Source: Raineyella sp964528755
GTDB lineage: Bacteria; Actinomycetota; Actinomycetes; Propionibacteriales; Propionibacteriaceae
NCBI GenBank assembly: GCA_964528755.1
Contig: CAZGWN010000004.1
Coordinates: forward strand, 20,862-84,861
Direction: 5' to 3'
Length of the DNA: 64,000 nt
In this document: piece after piece, positions 24,587 through 33,153 of the stretch
Layout: each line of letters opens with the position of its first letter
Position numbering within the stretch: position 1 is the stretch's first letter
Translations under genes and position numbers: made by a program
Notes under the pieces: generated by a model
Databases searched by the model: none
What the model was told of the DNA's origin: nothing
The model's input: only the letters and a program-made list of their open reading frames with translations

Positions 24587-25795
24587 GTGGCCACACGACG
24601 AGATGCCGGCACATTCCGCCGCCCGGGCCGCCCGGGCGGGTGGGCCCGGTTCCCCCACCCCTCGTCGACCCGGCCCACGCCGGAGCCTCCGGCCGGGCCC
24701 GGGGTCGATACGGCCCCACCGGCACCGAACCCGGACGCCCCGGGGGTGACCCCGCTCCCCGGCGGGGGCAGCCTCGTGTCCGCCGGGCAGTGGAGCGAGC
24801 AGGCCGCCACCACCATCAACATGCCGGCCATCCGCCCCGATATGCCGCCCCCGGCTCCTTACCGGGCGGCTCCCGCTCCACTCGCCCCGGCGCCGACACC
24901 ACAGAGGCGGGCGCAGACCCACACCATCCACGAGCCGTCCCCGCAGGAGGTCGTCCGTCGGCGCCGCGAGGCGCGCGAGACCGACCCGCCGACGGGCCGG
25001 GGCGGTGGCCGGTCGGGCCGCCTGGCCGCCCTCGTCGCCGCTGCCGTCCTGCTGCCCGCCGTCGCGTGGGGAAGCATCGCGCTCGCCCGTGATGGCACCA
25101 CCATGGCGATCGGCTCGTCGGCCCGCTCCGCCGCCGAGCGGATCCCCTCCCCGACCGGCACGCCGACGGTCGACGCCGAAGCCGCGGTCCCGCCGACGAC
25201 GGCCTCACCGGCCACCCGCCCGTCGTCGTCGGTGCCCGCCTCGGCCCTCGCCTCGCCGGGCGGACTGCCCCCCGAATGTGCCTCCGGCGACCCGGGGCGG
25301 GGGCGGGCCGATTCCGCCGACGGGACCGTCTCCGGCGGCGGCCTGTCCTTCCCCACCGTGGCCGGCTACCGGGTGCCGTCGACCGCCTACGTCATGTCGT
25401 GGGCGAACGGCGCCACCGGCCAGTCCCGCACGGTGGCCCAGGGCTGGGAGAGCTGGTTCGGGGTGGGAACCCTCGATGAACCGACCACATCGGCCGCCGA
25501 GGCCGCCCGGATGGTCACCCGGTGCCTGTCCAGCGCCGCCCTCGTCGGCCGGGTCACCGATACCTCCACCGTCACCGACCGGGCGACCACGGTCGACGGG
25601 CACGACGCATGGATGATCCGCACCCAGTTGCACGTCGACGAGCTCGCCCCCGTCGCCGGCGACCAGATCACCGTGGTCGCCGTGGACACCGGTCGCGAGG
25701 CGCTGTCGGTCTTCGCCGACGCCGTGCCGCTGGACGACCCACAGGCCCTGGACCTGGCCGACCAGGTCCAGGAGAAGCTGGCGGTCACCGGATGA
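24587..25795 (+). CDS. single-pass membrane protein, Pro-rich N-terminus, extracellular domain
   Basis: Protein of 402 residues not recognised as a named family. The first 140 residues are Pro/Ala/Arg-rich and look disordered and cytoplasmic. One membrane helix follows (L-A-A-L-V-A-A-A-V-L-L-P, about residues 145-165), then a Thr/Ser/Pro linker and a C-terminal folded domain (about residues 235-402) similar to that of the DUF2510 protein at 17805-18773. GTG 24587 is 6 nt after TAGAGT (24575-24580), pointing to a leaderless transcript. The stop overlaps the next ATG, so it is coupled to the HPr-kinase-like gene and both may act together. Confidence 0.75.
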   Translation: MATRRDAGTFRRPGRPGGWARFPHPSSTRPTPEPPAGPGVDTAPPAPNPDAPGVTPLPGGGSLVSAGQWSEQAATTINMPAIRPDMPPPAPYRAAPAPLAPAPTPQRRAQTHTIHEPSPQEVVRRRREARETDPPTGRGGGRSGRLAALVAAAVLLPAVAWGSIALARDGTTMAIGSSARSAAERIPSPTGTPTVDAEAAVPPTTASPATRPSSSVPASALASPGGLPPECASGDPGRGRADSADGTVSGGGLSFPTVAGYRVPSTAYVMSWANGATGQSRTVAQGWESWFGVGTLDEPTTSAAEAARMVTRCLSSAALVGRVTDTSTVTDRATTVDGHDAWMIRTQLHVDELAPVAGDQITVVAVDTGREALSVFADAVPLDDPQALDLADQVQEKLAVTG

Positions 25796-26910
25796 GCCCG
25801 ATCGGACGGGCTCTGGAGGAGTCCGGGACCACCGAGCCGGCCGGCTTCGCCCTCGACGTCGTGGTGCTGGGCCGCCCCTTCCGACTGATCGGGCGACACC
25901 CGGCCACCCGCGACGCGCTGGCCCGCCAGTGGTCGCGCTGTCGGCCGACCGACGCCTCCCCGGGCCGGACGCCGCCCGAGGAGATCCGTGAGGTCCCCGT
26001 GAGGGACCGGGAGGGCTACCCGGCCGACGGCGGCTACTCGCTGACGACCACCCTCACGGCGGCGGCCATCGAACAGCATGTCGGCCGCCGACTGATGTTC
26101 CACGCGGCGGGGCTCGCCACCGACGACGGGCGGGTGGTCGCGCTGATTGCTCCGTCCGGGCACGGCAAGACGACCGCGGCCACGACGTTGTGTGCCGACC
26201 GGTTCGGCTATGTGACCGACGAGACGGTCTCGGTCGGGGATGACCTCTCGGTGGACGCCTACCCGAAACCGCTGTCGGTGGTGACCGACCCGAAACGGCC
26301 CTACAGCAAGGCGCAGCACTCCCCGGACGACCTCGGCCTGCGGCAGTGTCCCGAGTGCCTCGTGCTGGACCGGATGATCGTCCTGGACCGCCGGGAGGAT
26401 GCGGACCCTCCGGCGGTGCGCCCCCTCGACGGGCCGGAGGCGCTGATGGCGGTGATGCCCCAGATCTCGGCCCTCACCTCGCTGCCTCGGCCGTTGGAGC
26501 GGCTGTGCCGGACGATCGACCGGTGCGGCGGGCTGCTGCGGCTGTCGTACCGCCAGATCGGTCACGCGGCGCCGCTGGTGTCCGACCTGACGGCCCGACC
26601 CGCGGTCGCCACCGACCCGACCTGGGAGCCGTGGCACCCGCCGGGCGGGCGGCCGGCGGAGTGGACCGACGCCGTCGTCTTCGGCGCCGGGGACCAGCCC
26701 GCGCAGGGTGCGGTCGTCCTCGTCGGGCGGGTGCCGGTCGGGCTCGGCCCGCTCGGCGTGGCAGTGGTCGAGGCGGCGTTGGCCGGGCTCGGCGGGGAGG
26801 AACTTGTCGCCGAGATCGTCGAGTTGGCCGGCCCCCATCCGCGTGCCGCGGAGCTGGTCGGAAAACTGGCCGAGGACCTGCGCCGGGCCGGCGTGATCCC
26901 GCACCCGTGA
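25792..26910 (+). CDS. HPr kinase-like P-loop protein with PqqD-like C-terminal domain
   Basis: Protein of 372 residues. The core (about residues 85-250) has a Walker A motif A-P-S-G-H-G-K-T-T preceded by V-V-A-L-I and followed by F-G-Y-V-T-D-E-T, the arrangement of HPr kinase/phosphorylase C-terminal domains. The last 90 residues read like a PqqD/RRE winged helix: a strand pair with V-V-L-V-G-R-V-P-V, the G-P-L-G-V-A-V-V-E-A helix, G-G-E-E-L-V-A-E-I, then a final helix ending R-R-A-G-V-I. HprK-like kinases with PqqD-like partners occur in peptide-modification (lasso-type) loci, but no precursor peptide or cyclase is visible nearby. The start overlaps the preceding gene by ATGA. Substrate unknown. 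Confidence 0.7.
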   Translation: MSPIGRALEESGTTEPAGFALDVVVLGRPFRLIGRHPATRDALARQWSRCRPTDASPGRTPPEEIREVPVRDREGYPADGGYSLTTTLTAAAIEQHVGRRLMFHAAGLATDDGRVVALIAPSGHGKTTAATTLCADRFGYVTDETVSVGDDLSVDAYPKPLSVVTDPKRPYSKAQHSPDDLGLRQCPECLVLDRMIVLDRREDADPPAVRPLDGPEALMAVMPQISALTSLPRPLERLCRTIDRCGGLLRLSYRQIGHAAPLVSDLTARPAVATDPTWEPWHPPGGRPAEWTDAVVFGAGDQPAQGAVVLVGRVPVGLGPLGVAVVEAALAGLGGEELVAEIVELAGPHPRAAELVGKLAEDLRRAGVIPHP

Positions 26911-26957
26911 GGGCGATCCGCCGTGCGGCCGGTTGCGCGGACGGCTACGGTGACTCC

Positions 26958-27830
26958 GTGACTCCGCTGACCCCCTATCCGATCCCGCCCGCCTACCCGG
27001 TTCCCTCATCCATTCCCCGGCCCGAGTACGTGGGCAAGGCGGCGGACGACCCCAGCATCGACGCGTACGACGGGCCCGACGTGCAGCCTCCCGAGGTCAT
27101 CGAGCGGATGCGCGAGGCGGGCCGGATCGCGGCGAACGCGCTGGTGATCGCGGGGCGGGCGGTGGCGCCCGGGGTCACCACCGACGAGCTGGACCGGGTC
27201 GCCAACGAGTACATGTGCGATCACGGCGCCTACCCCTCGTCGCTGGACTACCGCGGCTACCCGAAGGCGATCTGCACCTCGGTCAACGAGGTGATCTGCC
27301 ACGGCATCCCCGACACCCGGCCGTTGGAGGACGGCGACATCGTCAAGATCGACATCACCGCGTACAAGAACGGGGTGCACGGCGACAACTGCGCCACCTT
27401 TCTGGTCGGGGACGTCGCCCCGGAGACGGTCGCGCTGGTGGACCACACCCGGGAGGCGATGGAACGAGGGATCAAGGTCGTCAAGCCCGGACGCCGGGTC
27501 AACGTCATCGGACTGGCGATCGAGAAATACGCCCGCAGGTTCCACTACGGAGTCGTCCGCGACTACACCGGCCACGGCGTGCACACGGCGTTCCATTCCG
27601 GCTTGGTCATCCCGCACTACGACTCGCCGTTCGCCACCGCCGTCATCCAACCGGGGATGACCTTCACGGTTGAGCCGATGATCACCCTCGGCGGCCACGC
27701 CTGGCACCAGTGGGAGGACGGCTGGACAGTGCTCACCCGTGACGGCAGCATGTGCGCGCAGTTCGAACAGACACTCGTCGTCACCGAGACCGGCACCGAG
27801 ATCCTCACCGTCGCCGACGCCGACATCTAG
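26958..27830 (+). CDS. map: type I methionine aminopeptidase
   Basis: Metalloprotease of 290 residues that removes N-terminal methionine from nascent proteins. The metal ligands are present in order: D of I-V-K-I-D-I-T, D of H-G-D-N-C, H of G-H-G-V-H, E of T-V-E-P-M and E of F-E-Q-T. The N-terminal extension of about 45 residues (Pro-rich) is typical of the longer actinobacterial MetAP with an SH3-binding-like leader. GTG 26958 lies 6 nt after TACGGT (26946-26951), so it appears to be leaderless and independent of the upstream kinase gene, 47 bp away. Confidence 0.93.
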   Translation: MTPLTPYPIPPAYPVPSSIPRPEYVGKAADDPSIDAYDGPDVQPPEVIERMREAGRIAANALVIAGRAVAPGVTTDELDRVANEYMCDHGAYPSSLDYRGYPKAICTSVNEVICHGIPDTRPLEDGDIVKIDITAYKNGVHGDNCATFLVGDVAPETVALVDHTREAMERGIKVVKPGRRVNVIGLAIEKYARRFHYGVVRDYTGHGVHTAFHSGLVIPHYDSPFATAVIQPGMTFTVEPMITLGGHAWHQWEDGWTVLTRDGSMCAQFEQTLVVTETGTEILTVADADI

Positions 27831-27962
27831 GCGCCGGGCCCACACCCCACCGACCGTCATCCAACCGTCCGACCGGCCCGCTACAGTGTTCTGGCGTCGG
27901 ACCCGGACTGCCACCGATCCCGACCGCCCCCCAACTCGCAGCGAACTTCCCAGGAGGACAGC

Positions 27963-29582
27963 GTGGACACGCTCCTCGATATCGTCGGCATCACCAAGTC
28001 CTATGGCGCGCACCGGGTGCTGACCGGCGTCGATCTGACCGTCGGCCGCGGCGAGGTGATCGGCGTGGTCGGCGAGAACGGTGCCGGAAAGACCACCTTG
28101 ATGTCGATCTTCTCCGGCCATCAGCGGGCCGACGGCGGCACGATGCGGCTCAACAATGCACCCTACTGGCCGCGGAGCGCCGAGGATGCCCAGTCCCGCG
28201 GGGTCGGGATCATCCAGCAGAACTACTCCCTCGATCCGAACCTCACGGTGGCGCGGGCGATCTTCCGCAACACGTACCAGGCGGACCGCCCGCAGCGCGC
28301 GCTGGCCAAGCCCGCCCAGTGGCTGCTCGACGAGGCGGCCGTCGGGCTCAACCCCGACACCCGGCTTGGTGATCTCGCTCACGCCGAGCAGGGACTGGTC
28401 GAGGCCGTGCGGCTGCTCGCCGAGGACGCTCAACTGGTCATCATGGACGAGGTCGGGGCGACGCTGAACGTCCGCGAGATCGACCAGTTGCACTTCATCA
28501 TCAGCCGGCTCACCCGGCAGGGTCGCTCCGTGCTGTACGTGTCGCACCGCCTCGCCGAGGTCCAGGCCGTCGCGAACCGGGTCGCGGTCGTCCGCGGTGG
28601 CACCATCCCGGACCTGCTCGATCCGCGCGCGGTGACCACCGACCAGATCGCCGACAGCATGCGCACCACGAAGGCCAAGCGAGGCTGGTTCCCGGACTCG
28701 CGGAAGGCCTCCGAGGAGCCCGCGACACCCGCACCGGCGCGCCGGCGCCGGGCCCGGCGCAGTCTGCCGGCCGACGACGGACGGAGCTTCTCCGAGGAGG
28801 GCGAGGGCCGCCGGATCGTCCTGGAGATCGAGGGCCTGCAGGCACCCGGACTGAACGGCACCCCGGCCCACGACATCTCCTTCGTCGTGCACACCGGTGA
28901 GGTGGTCGGGCTCTCCGGGCCGCGGCACGGCGGGCAGGACGCGGTCGCCGCCGCGCTCAACGGGCGGGCCCCCGGGACCTTCCGCCGGCTGCGGATCAAC
29001 GGCTACGACCGCAGGATCACCTCCCCCCGCGATGCCACCGAACTGCACATCGCCTACCTCGCCGGCCCCGGTGAGGAGTCCGCCCGTGAACGGCAGCGTT
29101 CGGTCGCCCGGGCGATGATGACGACCGGCTGGAGCGAGGGCGCCGATTTCGAGGCCGAGGTCGACGGGCTCGCCGACATGATGGGCGCGCTGGACCGACT
29201 GCAGGCATTCCGAAACCGGCTGCGTGGACGACGGGCGATCCGACGCGGCGAGGACCACGCCAAGGCGGCCGCCTCCTCCCTGTCCGGCGGACAGCAGCAG
29301 ATGGTGTTGCTGGACAACTGGATGTCCGCCGACGCCGACGTGCTCATCGTCACCGAGCCCAGCCGCGGTCTCGACCCCGACATGCGCGAGGCCATGCGCA
29401 AGCGGCTCGCGGAGGCCCGCGACGACGGCGCCGCCGTGCTGCTCATCTCCTCCGACCCCGACGAACTCTCGCGCGCCTGCAACCGCGTGCTGCTGATGAA
29501 CAAGGGCCGCATCGTCGACTCGGTCGAGGGCGGGGCGATGAACCGCGAGCTGGTGGTCAGCGCCCTGCGGCGGGTGCTGTGA
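27963..29582 (+). CDS. orphan sugar-type double ABC ATPase (RbsA/MglA-like)
   Basis: Protein of 539 residues with two nucleotide-binding domains joined by a basic linker (about residues 240-280). NBD1 has Walker A G-E-N-G-A-G-K-T-T and Walker B L-V-I-M-D-E, but its signature is eroded (L-A-H-A-E-Q). NBD2 has an intact L-S-G-G-Q-Q-Q signature, but its Walker A reads S-G-P-R-H-G-G-Q-D and lacks the P-loop residues; the family normally has G-A-G-R there. One composite ATP site (NBD1 Walker A with NBD2 signature) is therefore intact and the other is degenerate. GTG 27963 follows AGGAGG (27952-27957). No permease or binding-protein gene is adjacent, so the partners are elsewhere or it serves another process. 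Confidence 0.85.
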   Translation: MDTLLDIVGITKSYGAHRVLTGVDLTVGRGEVIGVVGENGAGKTTLMSIFSGHQRADGGTMRLNNAPYWPRSAEDAQSRGVGIIQQNYSLDPNLTVARAIFRNTYQADRPQRALAKPAQWLLDEAAVGLNPDTRLGDLAHAEQGLVEAVRLLAEDAQLVIMDEVGATLNVREIDQLHFIISRLTRQGRSVLYVSHRLAEVQAVANRVAVVRGGTIPDLLDPRAVTTDQIADSMRTTKAKRGWFPDSRKASEEPATPAPARRRRARRSLPADDGRSFSEEGEGRRIVLEIEGLQAPGLNGTPAHDISFVVHTGEVVGLSGPRHGGQDAVAAALNGRAPGTFRRLRINGYDRRITSPRDATELHIAYLAGPGEESARERQRSVARAMMTTGWSEGADFEAEVDGLADMMGALDRLQAFRNRLRGRRAIRRGEDHAKAAASSLSGGQQQMVLLDNWMSADADVLIVTEPSRGLDPDMREAMRKRLAEARDDGAAVLLISSDPDELSRACNRVLLMNKGRIVDSVEGGAMNRELVVSALRRVL

Positions 29583-29649
29583 GCCGGGTCGCGGGAGCGT
29601 TCCCGGACGGCGGGTGGCGCGCCGGCCCCGTACGGTAGACTGGCTGGTC

Positions 29650-30001
29650 GGACGAGTCAGGGGGACGGTCGCGGCCCGCAAGGCTGAGGAAAGTCCGGGC
29701 TCCGCAGAGCAGGGTGGTGGGTAACACCCACCCGGGGTGACCCGCGGGACAGTGCCACAGAAAACAGACCGCCTGCGTACGCAGGTAAGGGTGAAACGGC
29801 GGTGCAAGAGACCACCAGCACCCCAGGTGACTGGGGTGGCTCGGCAAACCCCACCCGGAGCAAGACCAGACAGGGGACGTTCGAGGGCTGCTCGCCCGAG
29901 TTCCCGGGTAGGTCGCGTGAGGCCGCTGGCAACAGCGGTCCAAGATAGATGGTCGTCGCTGCCCCGGCAGCACAGAACCCGGCTTACACCCTGACTCGTC
30001 C
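29650..30001 (+). ncRNA. rnpB: RNase P RNA, bacterial type A
   Basis: The ends pair perfectly: GACGAGTCAG (29651-29660) with CTGACTCGTC (29991-30000), forming helix P1. The conserved core is present: GAGGAAAGTCCGGGC near 29687, ACAG and AGGTAAGGGTGAAA near 29785, and the 3' block CACAGAACCCGGCTTAC near 29971. The length of about 350 nt fits type A. A TAGACT hexamer at 29636-29641 may be the -10 element. It follows the ABC ATPase on the same strand by about 70 bp. Confidence 0.96.
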
Positions 30002-30095
30002 CTATTCTTCAGCAGGCTGCCGACCCGGAAGCGGCCCCCAATCGAGGACGCCATGCACATCGACGAGGCGCTCTCGATTTGCTGTGGTGTCTTCC

Positions 30096-30482
30096 TCAGA
30101 TCCTCGGGTCGACCGCCGCTGGCCGACACCGAGCCGGGTTTCCGCCGTCGGGCCCGGGCAGGTCGAAATAGTAACGGTAATGGGCCCGGCACCCAGGATT
30201 GAAGGCACTCCCGCACCGGGGACAGCCGACCACGGCCACATACTTCCGGACGGACAATACGGCACCGCAGTGCCCACAGAGAATCGCGGGTTCGTCCAGC
30301 CGGGCGGCCGGCCACCGCACCACGTCGTGGTCCGCCGATTCCCGGTGACAGTGGAGGCACGGGTAATAGAGACCGCAGCAGGCGAATTGGATGGCCACGA
30401 TGTCGTTCCGCCCGTGGTAATGGACGCATCGGGTTTCCTCGTCCACGGGATGGCCGTGAACCAGGATGCCGTGGCTGAGCAT
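30096..30482 (-). CDS. CHY zinc-finger protein
   Basis: Protein of 128 residues. Hallmarks of the CHY zinc-finger family are clear: V-H-G-x-P-V-D near the start, T-R-C-V-H-Y, then A-C-C, Y-Y-P-C-x-x-C-H, L-C-G-H-C, C-P-R-C and F-N-P-G-C-x-x-H, together binding about three zinc ions. Upstream in-frame codons (to 30563) exist, but ATG 30482 has GGGAG 5 nt before it and leaves the family's normal length. Bacterial members are small cytoplasmic proteins of unclear role; the yeast relative Hot13 acts in redox/metal handling. It stands alone between rnpB and the ribonuclease gene. Confidence 0.88.
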   Translation of the reverse strand: MLSHGILVHGHPVDEETRCVHYHGRNDIVAIQFACCGLYYPCLHCHRESADHDVVRWPAARLDEPAILCGHCGAVLSVRKYVAVVGCPRCGSAFNPGCRAHYRYYFDLPGPDGGNPARCRPAAVDPRI

Positions 30483-30581
30483 CGGTTCTCCCACTCCAAC
30501 CCCCACCGCCGCCGATTCCTGTTCGCTCGCCATCACAGCCCCACACTCATCACCACACACCACCAGGATTCCCGCAGCAGA

Positions 30582-32093
30582 TCACCTGTCGCGTGGCCTC
30601 TGCACCGCCGGGCCGGCCGGCACCGCCGGGCCGGCCGGCACCGCCGGGGCCGGTGAGACGGCCCGGGCGAGGCTGAACTCCGCACGGCCCTCGGCGATCT
30701 CCACCTTGTCCAGCCGCACCACGACCCGCTCCCCCAGCGGGGCGATCTCGGGGACCTCGGCCTCGACGGCCGGGTTGGTGATCTGCACCTTCGCCCGGTC
30801 GTGCTGGTTGCCGCGCAGCTCGATCACCACCCCCTCGAAGTCCTTGCCGACCCGCCCGGACAGCGTGAGCGCCTCGGTCATGTTGATGATCGAACGCTCG
30901 AACGTCGCCGCGCGCGAGTTCGAGGAGGACATCTCCTCGGGCAGGCGCTCCAGCGCCTCCAGCACCCAGTCCGGCACCGGGCGTCCCTCGGTCAGCGCGA
31001 CACAGACCTCCTCGGCGTACCGGTCGACGAGTCGGCGCAGCGGCGCGGTCACGTGAGCGTACTCGGCGGCCAGCGCCGCGTGGACGTCGACCGCCGGCCG
31101 CTGTCCGTGGAAGGCGTGATAGCCGGCGCCGCGGAAGAGCATCGTCGCCGCGTACCCCATCGCCGCATGCTCGGGCCGATGCATGTCCAGGGTCCGGATG
31201 AAATCCGGGTACGGCAGATCGGCCGGCCACGGGATGTTCAGCGCCACCGCGGTCCGGCGCAGCTTGGCGAGAGCGCCCGGCTCGGCCGGTGGCAGCGTCC
31301 GCAGGATGCCGACCATGTGGTCGAGCATGATCTTCGCCGCCGACATCCCGGTGAGCAGGGAGATCTGCGCGTTCCAGTCCTCGATCCGGACCGGATCGCG
31401 GAACCGCAACCGCCACTTCCCCGGGGACCGGACCTCGATCTCCTGCTCGGGGATGTTCAGGCTCACCCCGCCGCGGGCGATCTCACGCTGCTCACGAAGA
31501 AGGCCGACGTCGCGGAGCAGTTCCAGCGATTCGTCGGCCCGATCGGTGTCCAGGTCGATCTGGACCTCGTCGTACGCGAGTTGGGCGCGGGACCGTACGA
31601 GTGCCCGGCACACCCCCATCTCGCGGGTCGCGCCGTCGGAGTCGAGCCGGATCTGCCACAGCATCGCCGGCCGCACCTGCCCCGGCAGCAGGCTCGCCGC
31701 ACCCTCGGACAGCACCGGCGGGTGCAGCGGGAACCGTCGGTGCGGCGCGTAGTACGTCTGGCCGCGCCGGTGCGCCTCCCGATCGATCGGGCCACCGGGA
31801 CGGATGAACGCCCCGACGTCCGCGATCGCGTACGAGACCAGGTAGCCGGTCCCGTCGCGCGCGATGTGGACGGCCTGGTCGAGGTCCCGGGACCCGGGCG
31901 GGTCGATGGTGACGAAGTCGATGTCGGTACGGTCCAGGGCCGGCAGCCGCGGGTGGGCGACCGCCTCCTCCGCGGCCGCCAGCACCTCCGGACCGAAGCG
32001 GTCGGGTACGTTGAGCTTGGCCTGCAGGCGCGCGACGCCCTCGGCCAGGGCGGGTGGCACATCCCCATGCAGATTCAGATGGCGCGCAGGCAT
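30582..32093 (-). CDS. RNB-domain ribonuclease (RNase II/R family)
   Basis: Exoribonuclease-like protein of 503 residues, shorter than RNase R because cold-shock domains are not evident at the N-terminus. The RNB active site is present: D-F-V-T-I-D-P-P-G-S-R-D-L-D-Q-A with its metal aspartates, then Y-A-I-A-D-V, P-L-R-R-L-V-D-R near residue 375, and a C-terminal S1-like segment. ATG 32093 is 6 nt after TAAGGT (32105-32100), so leaderless initiation is likely. The tail carries an imperfect A-G-P-A-V-P repeat encoded by about three 18-bp units at 30602-30652. Confidence 0.9.
   Translation of the reverse strand: MPARHLNLHGDVPPALAEGVARLQAKLNVPDRFGPEVLAAAEEAVAHPRLPALDRTDIDFVTIDPPGSRDLDQAVHIARDGTGYLVSYAIADVGAFIRPGGPIDREAHRRGQTYYAPHRRFPLHPPVLSEGAASLLPGQVRPAMLWQIRLDSDGATREMGVCRALVRSRAQLAYDEVQIDLDTDRADESLELLRDVGLLREQREIARGGVSLNIPEQEIEVRSPGKWRLRFRDPVRIEDWNAQISLLTGMSAAKIMLDHMVGILRTLPPAEPGALAKLRRTAVALNIPWPADLPYPDFIRTLDMHRPEHAAMGYAATMLFRGAGYHAFHGQRPAVDVHAALAAEYAHVTAPLRRLVDRYAEEVCVALTEGRPVPDWVLEALERLPEEMSSSNSRAATFERSIINMTEALTLSGRVGKDFEGVVIELRGNQHDRAKVQITNPAVEAEVPEIAPLGERVVVRLDKVEIAEGRAEFSLARAVSPAPAVPAGPAVPAGPAVQRPRDR
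30602..30652. repeat. short tandem repeat in the ribonuclease 3' end
   Basis: About three copies of an 18-bp unit (CACCGCCGGGCCGGCCGG) lie inside the last codons of the RNB gene and encode Ala-Gly-Pro-Ala-Val-Pro repeats. It is a likely site of length variation by slippage. Confidence 0.8.
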
Positions 32094-32131
32094 GTAGCCA
32101 CCTTACGGCGAGCGGCGAAGCGGGCCGCGGG

Positions 32132-32179
32132 ACAACCCCGACGCCGCTACAACCCCGACGCCGCTACAACCCCGACGCT
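32132..32179. repeat. 17-bp tandem repeat across the zinc-ribbon gene stop codon
   Basis: ACAACCCCGACGCCGCT occurs at 32132-32148 and 32149-32165, with a third partial copy at 32166-32179. The stop codon of the gene at 32164-32904 lies in it, so repeat-number changes would alter only the trailer or the last residues. Confidence 0.85.
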
Positions 32180-32904
32180 TCCGTACGGACCAGGATCCGG
32201 CCGCATTCGGCGCACTGCAGCACGTCGTCGGGGGCCGCCGCGGAGTAGCGCCGCAGGTCGGCCGCGTTGAGTGCCAGTCCGCACCCCTCGCATCGGCGGG
32301 CGACGAGCAGGGCCGCGCCGGTCCCGACGTGCTGGCGCCGCTTCTCGTACAGGGCGTACAGGTCGGCCGGCAGGTCCTTGACGATCCGGGCGCGCTCGGC
32401 GAGTTGGGCCTTGGCGTCGGTCTCGATCTCGCGGGCGACCCTCGTCCGTGCCTCGACGGCCTCGCCGAGCCGGGTGTCGAGGTCGGTGTGGCGGGCCTTG
32501 ACCTCGTCCCGGGCGGCGGAGGCCTCCTCCAGCCGTTCCATCGCCTCCAACTGGGTGTCCTCCAGCTCCCCGATCCGCCGGTCGAGATGGGCGGCCTCCT
32601 CGACCAGTCCGTGCAGGGCCTTGGCGTTGGTCACCTCGCCGGAGTCGATCCGCTGCTGATCGCGGGCCCGCCGGTCCCGGACCGGGGTCAACTCGTCCTC
32701 CAGCCGGGACTGCTCCAACTCGGCATCGGAGACGGCCGTCTCGGCCGCGGTCAGTTCGTCCTCGAGAGTGGCCAGCTCACCTTGCAGCCGCAGCACCTCC
32801 CGGTGCTCGGGCAGGGACCTGCGGCGGTGCGACAGCTGGATGAGGGTCGTGTCGACCCGGTTGAGATCCATCAGTCGGAGCTGTGCACTCGGTGCGGCCT
32901 TCAT
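32164..32904 (-). CDS. coiled-coil zinc-ribbon protein (C4-type, DUF164-like)
   Basis: Protein of 246 residues: a long antiparallel coiled coil (about residues 15-180, rich in Glu, Arg, Ala, Leu) followed by a zinc ribbon with C-E-G-C-G-L and C-A-E-C-G-R-I-L. This is the architecture of the actinobacterial C4-type zinc-ribbon family that is often next to nif3-like or RNase H genes; a nucleic-acid or protein scaffold role is suspected. ATG 32904 is preferred to GTG 32916 because the GGAGGAG purine run precedes it. The gene reads towards the ribonuclease gene in the same direction. Confidence 0.85.
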   Translation of the reverse strand: MKAAPSAQLRLMDLNRVDTTLIQLSHRRRSLPEHREVLRLQGELATLEDELTAAETAVSDAELEQSRLEDELTPVRDRRARDQQRIDSGEVTNAKALHGLVEEAAHLDRRIGELEDTQLEAMERLEEASAARDEVKARHTDLDTRLGEAVEARTRVAREIETDAKAQLAERARIVKDLPADLYALYEKRRQHVGTGAALLVARRCEGCGLALNAADLRRYSAAAPDDVLQCAECGRILVRTEASGL

Positions 32905-32952
32905 CGGCTCCTCCACTCTTGTTCATGTAGCCACCCACTCTAGGGGGTCCGT

Positions 32953-32970
32953 CGCGACCGATCGGTCGCG
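32953..32970. promoter_or_regulatory. 18-bp perfect palindrome in the zinc-ribbon/corA gap
   Basis: CGCGACCGATCGGTCGCG is a perfect palindrome in the 249-bp divergent gap, 49 bp upstream of the zinc-ribbon start. It has the shape of a dimeric repressor site (TetR-like spacing), but no regulator gene is adjacent. Nothing else was identified in the gap. Confidence 0.45.
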
Positions 32971-33153
32971 GTCGCCCCCACCCCAGTCGTCTGCCCGCTG
33001 ATCGGAGGGCTCGGCCTGCCGGTCGCCGCCCACTGCCGACCGACAATCCGGCCCGAGCACCACCGCTGCGGAACGGATATTCTGATCCTCGCGCCGGGCG
33101 GCCGACCATGCCCGGGCACGTTCGCGCCCACGACACGTTGAAGGGGTGACGTG

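Noticed and set aside
27006..29807. 933-codon minus-strand frame opposite map and the ABC ATPase
   Set aside because: Shadow frame: the opposite strand encodes intact metal-ligand and Walker motifs, and the frame runs into rnpB.
32132..32179. Tandem repeat considered as a CRISPR array
   Set aside because: Units are contiguous with no spacers, and no cas genes are in the window.
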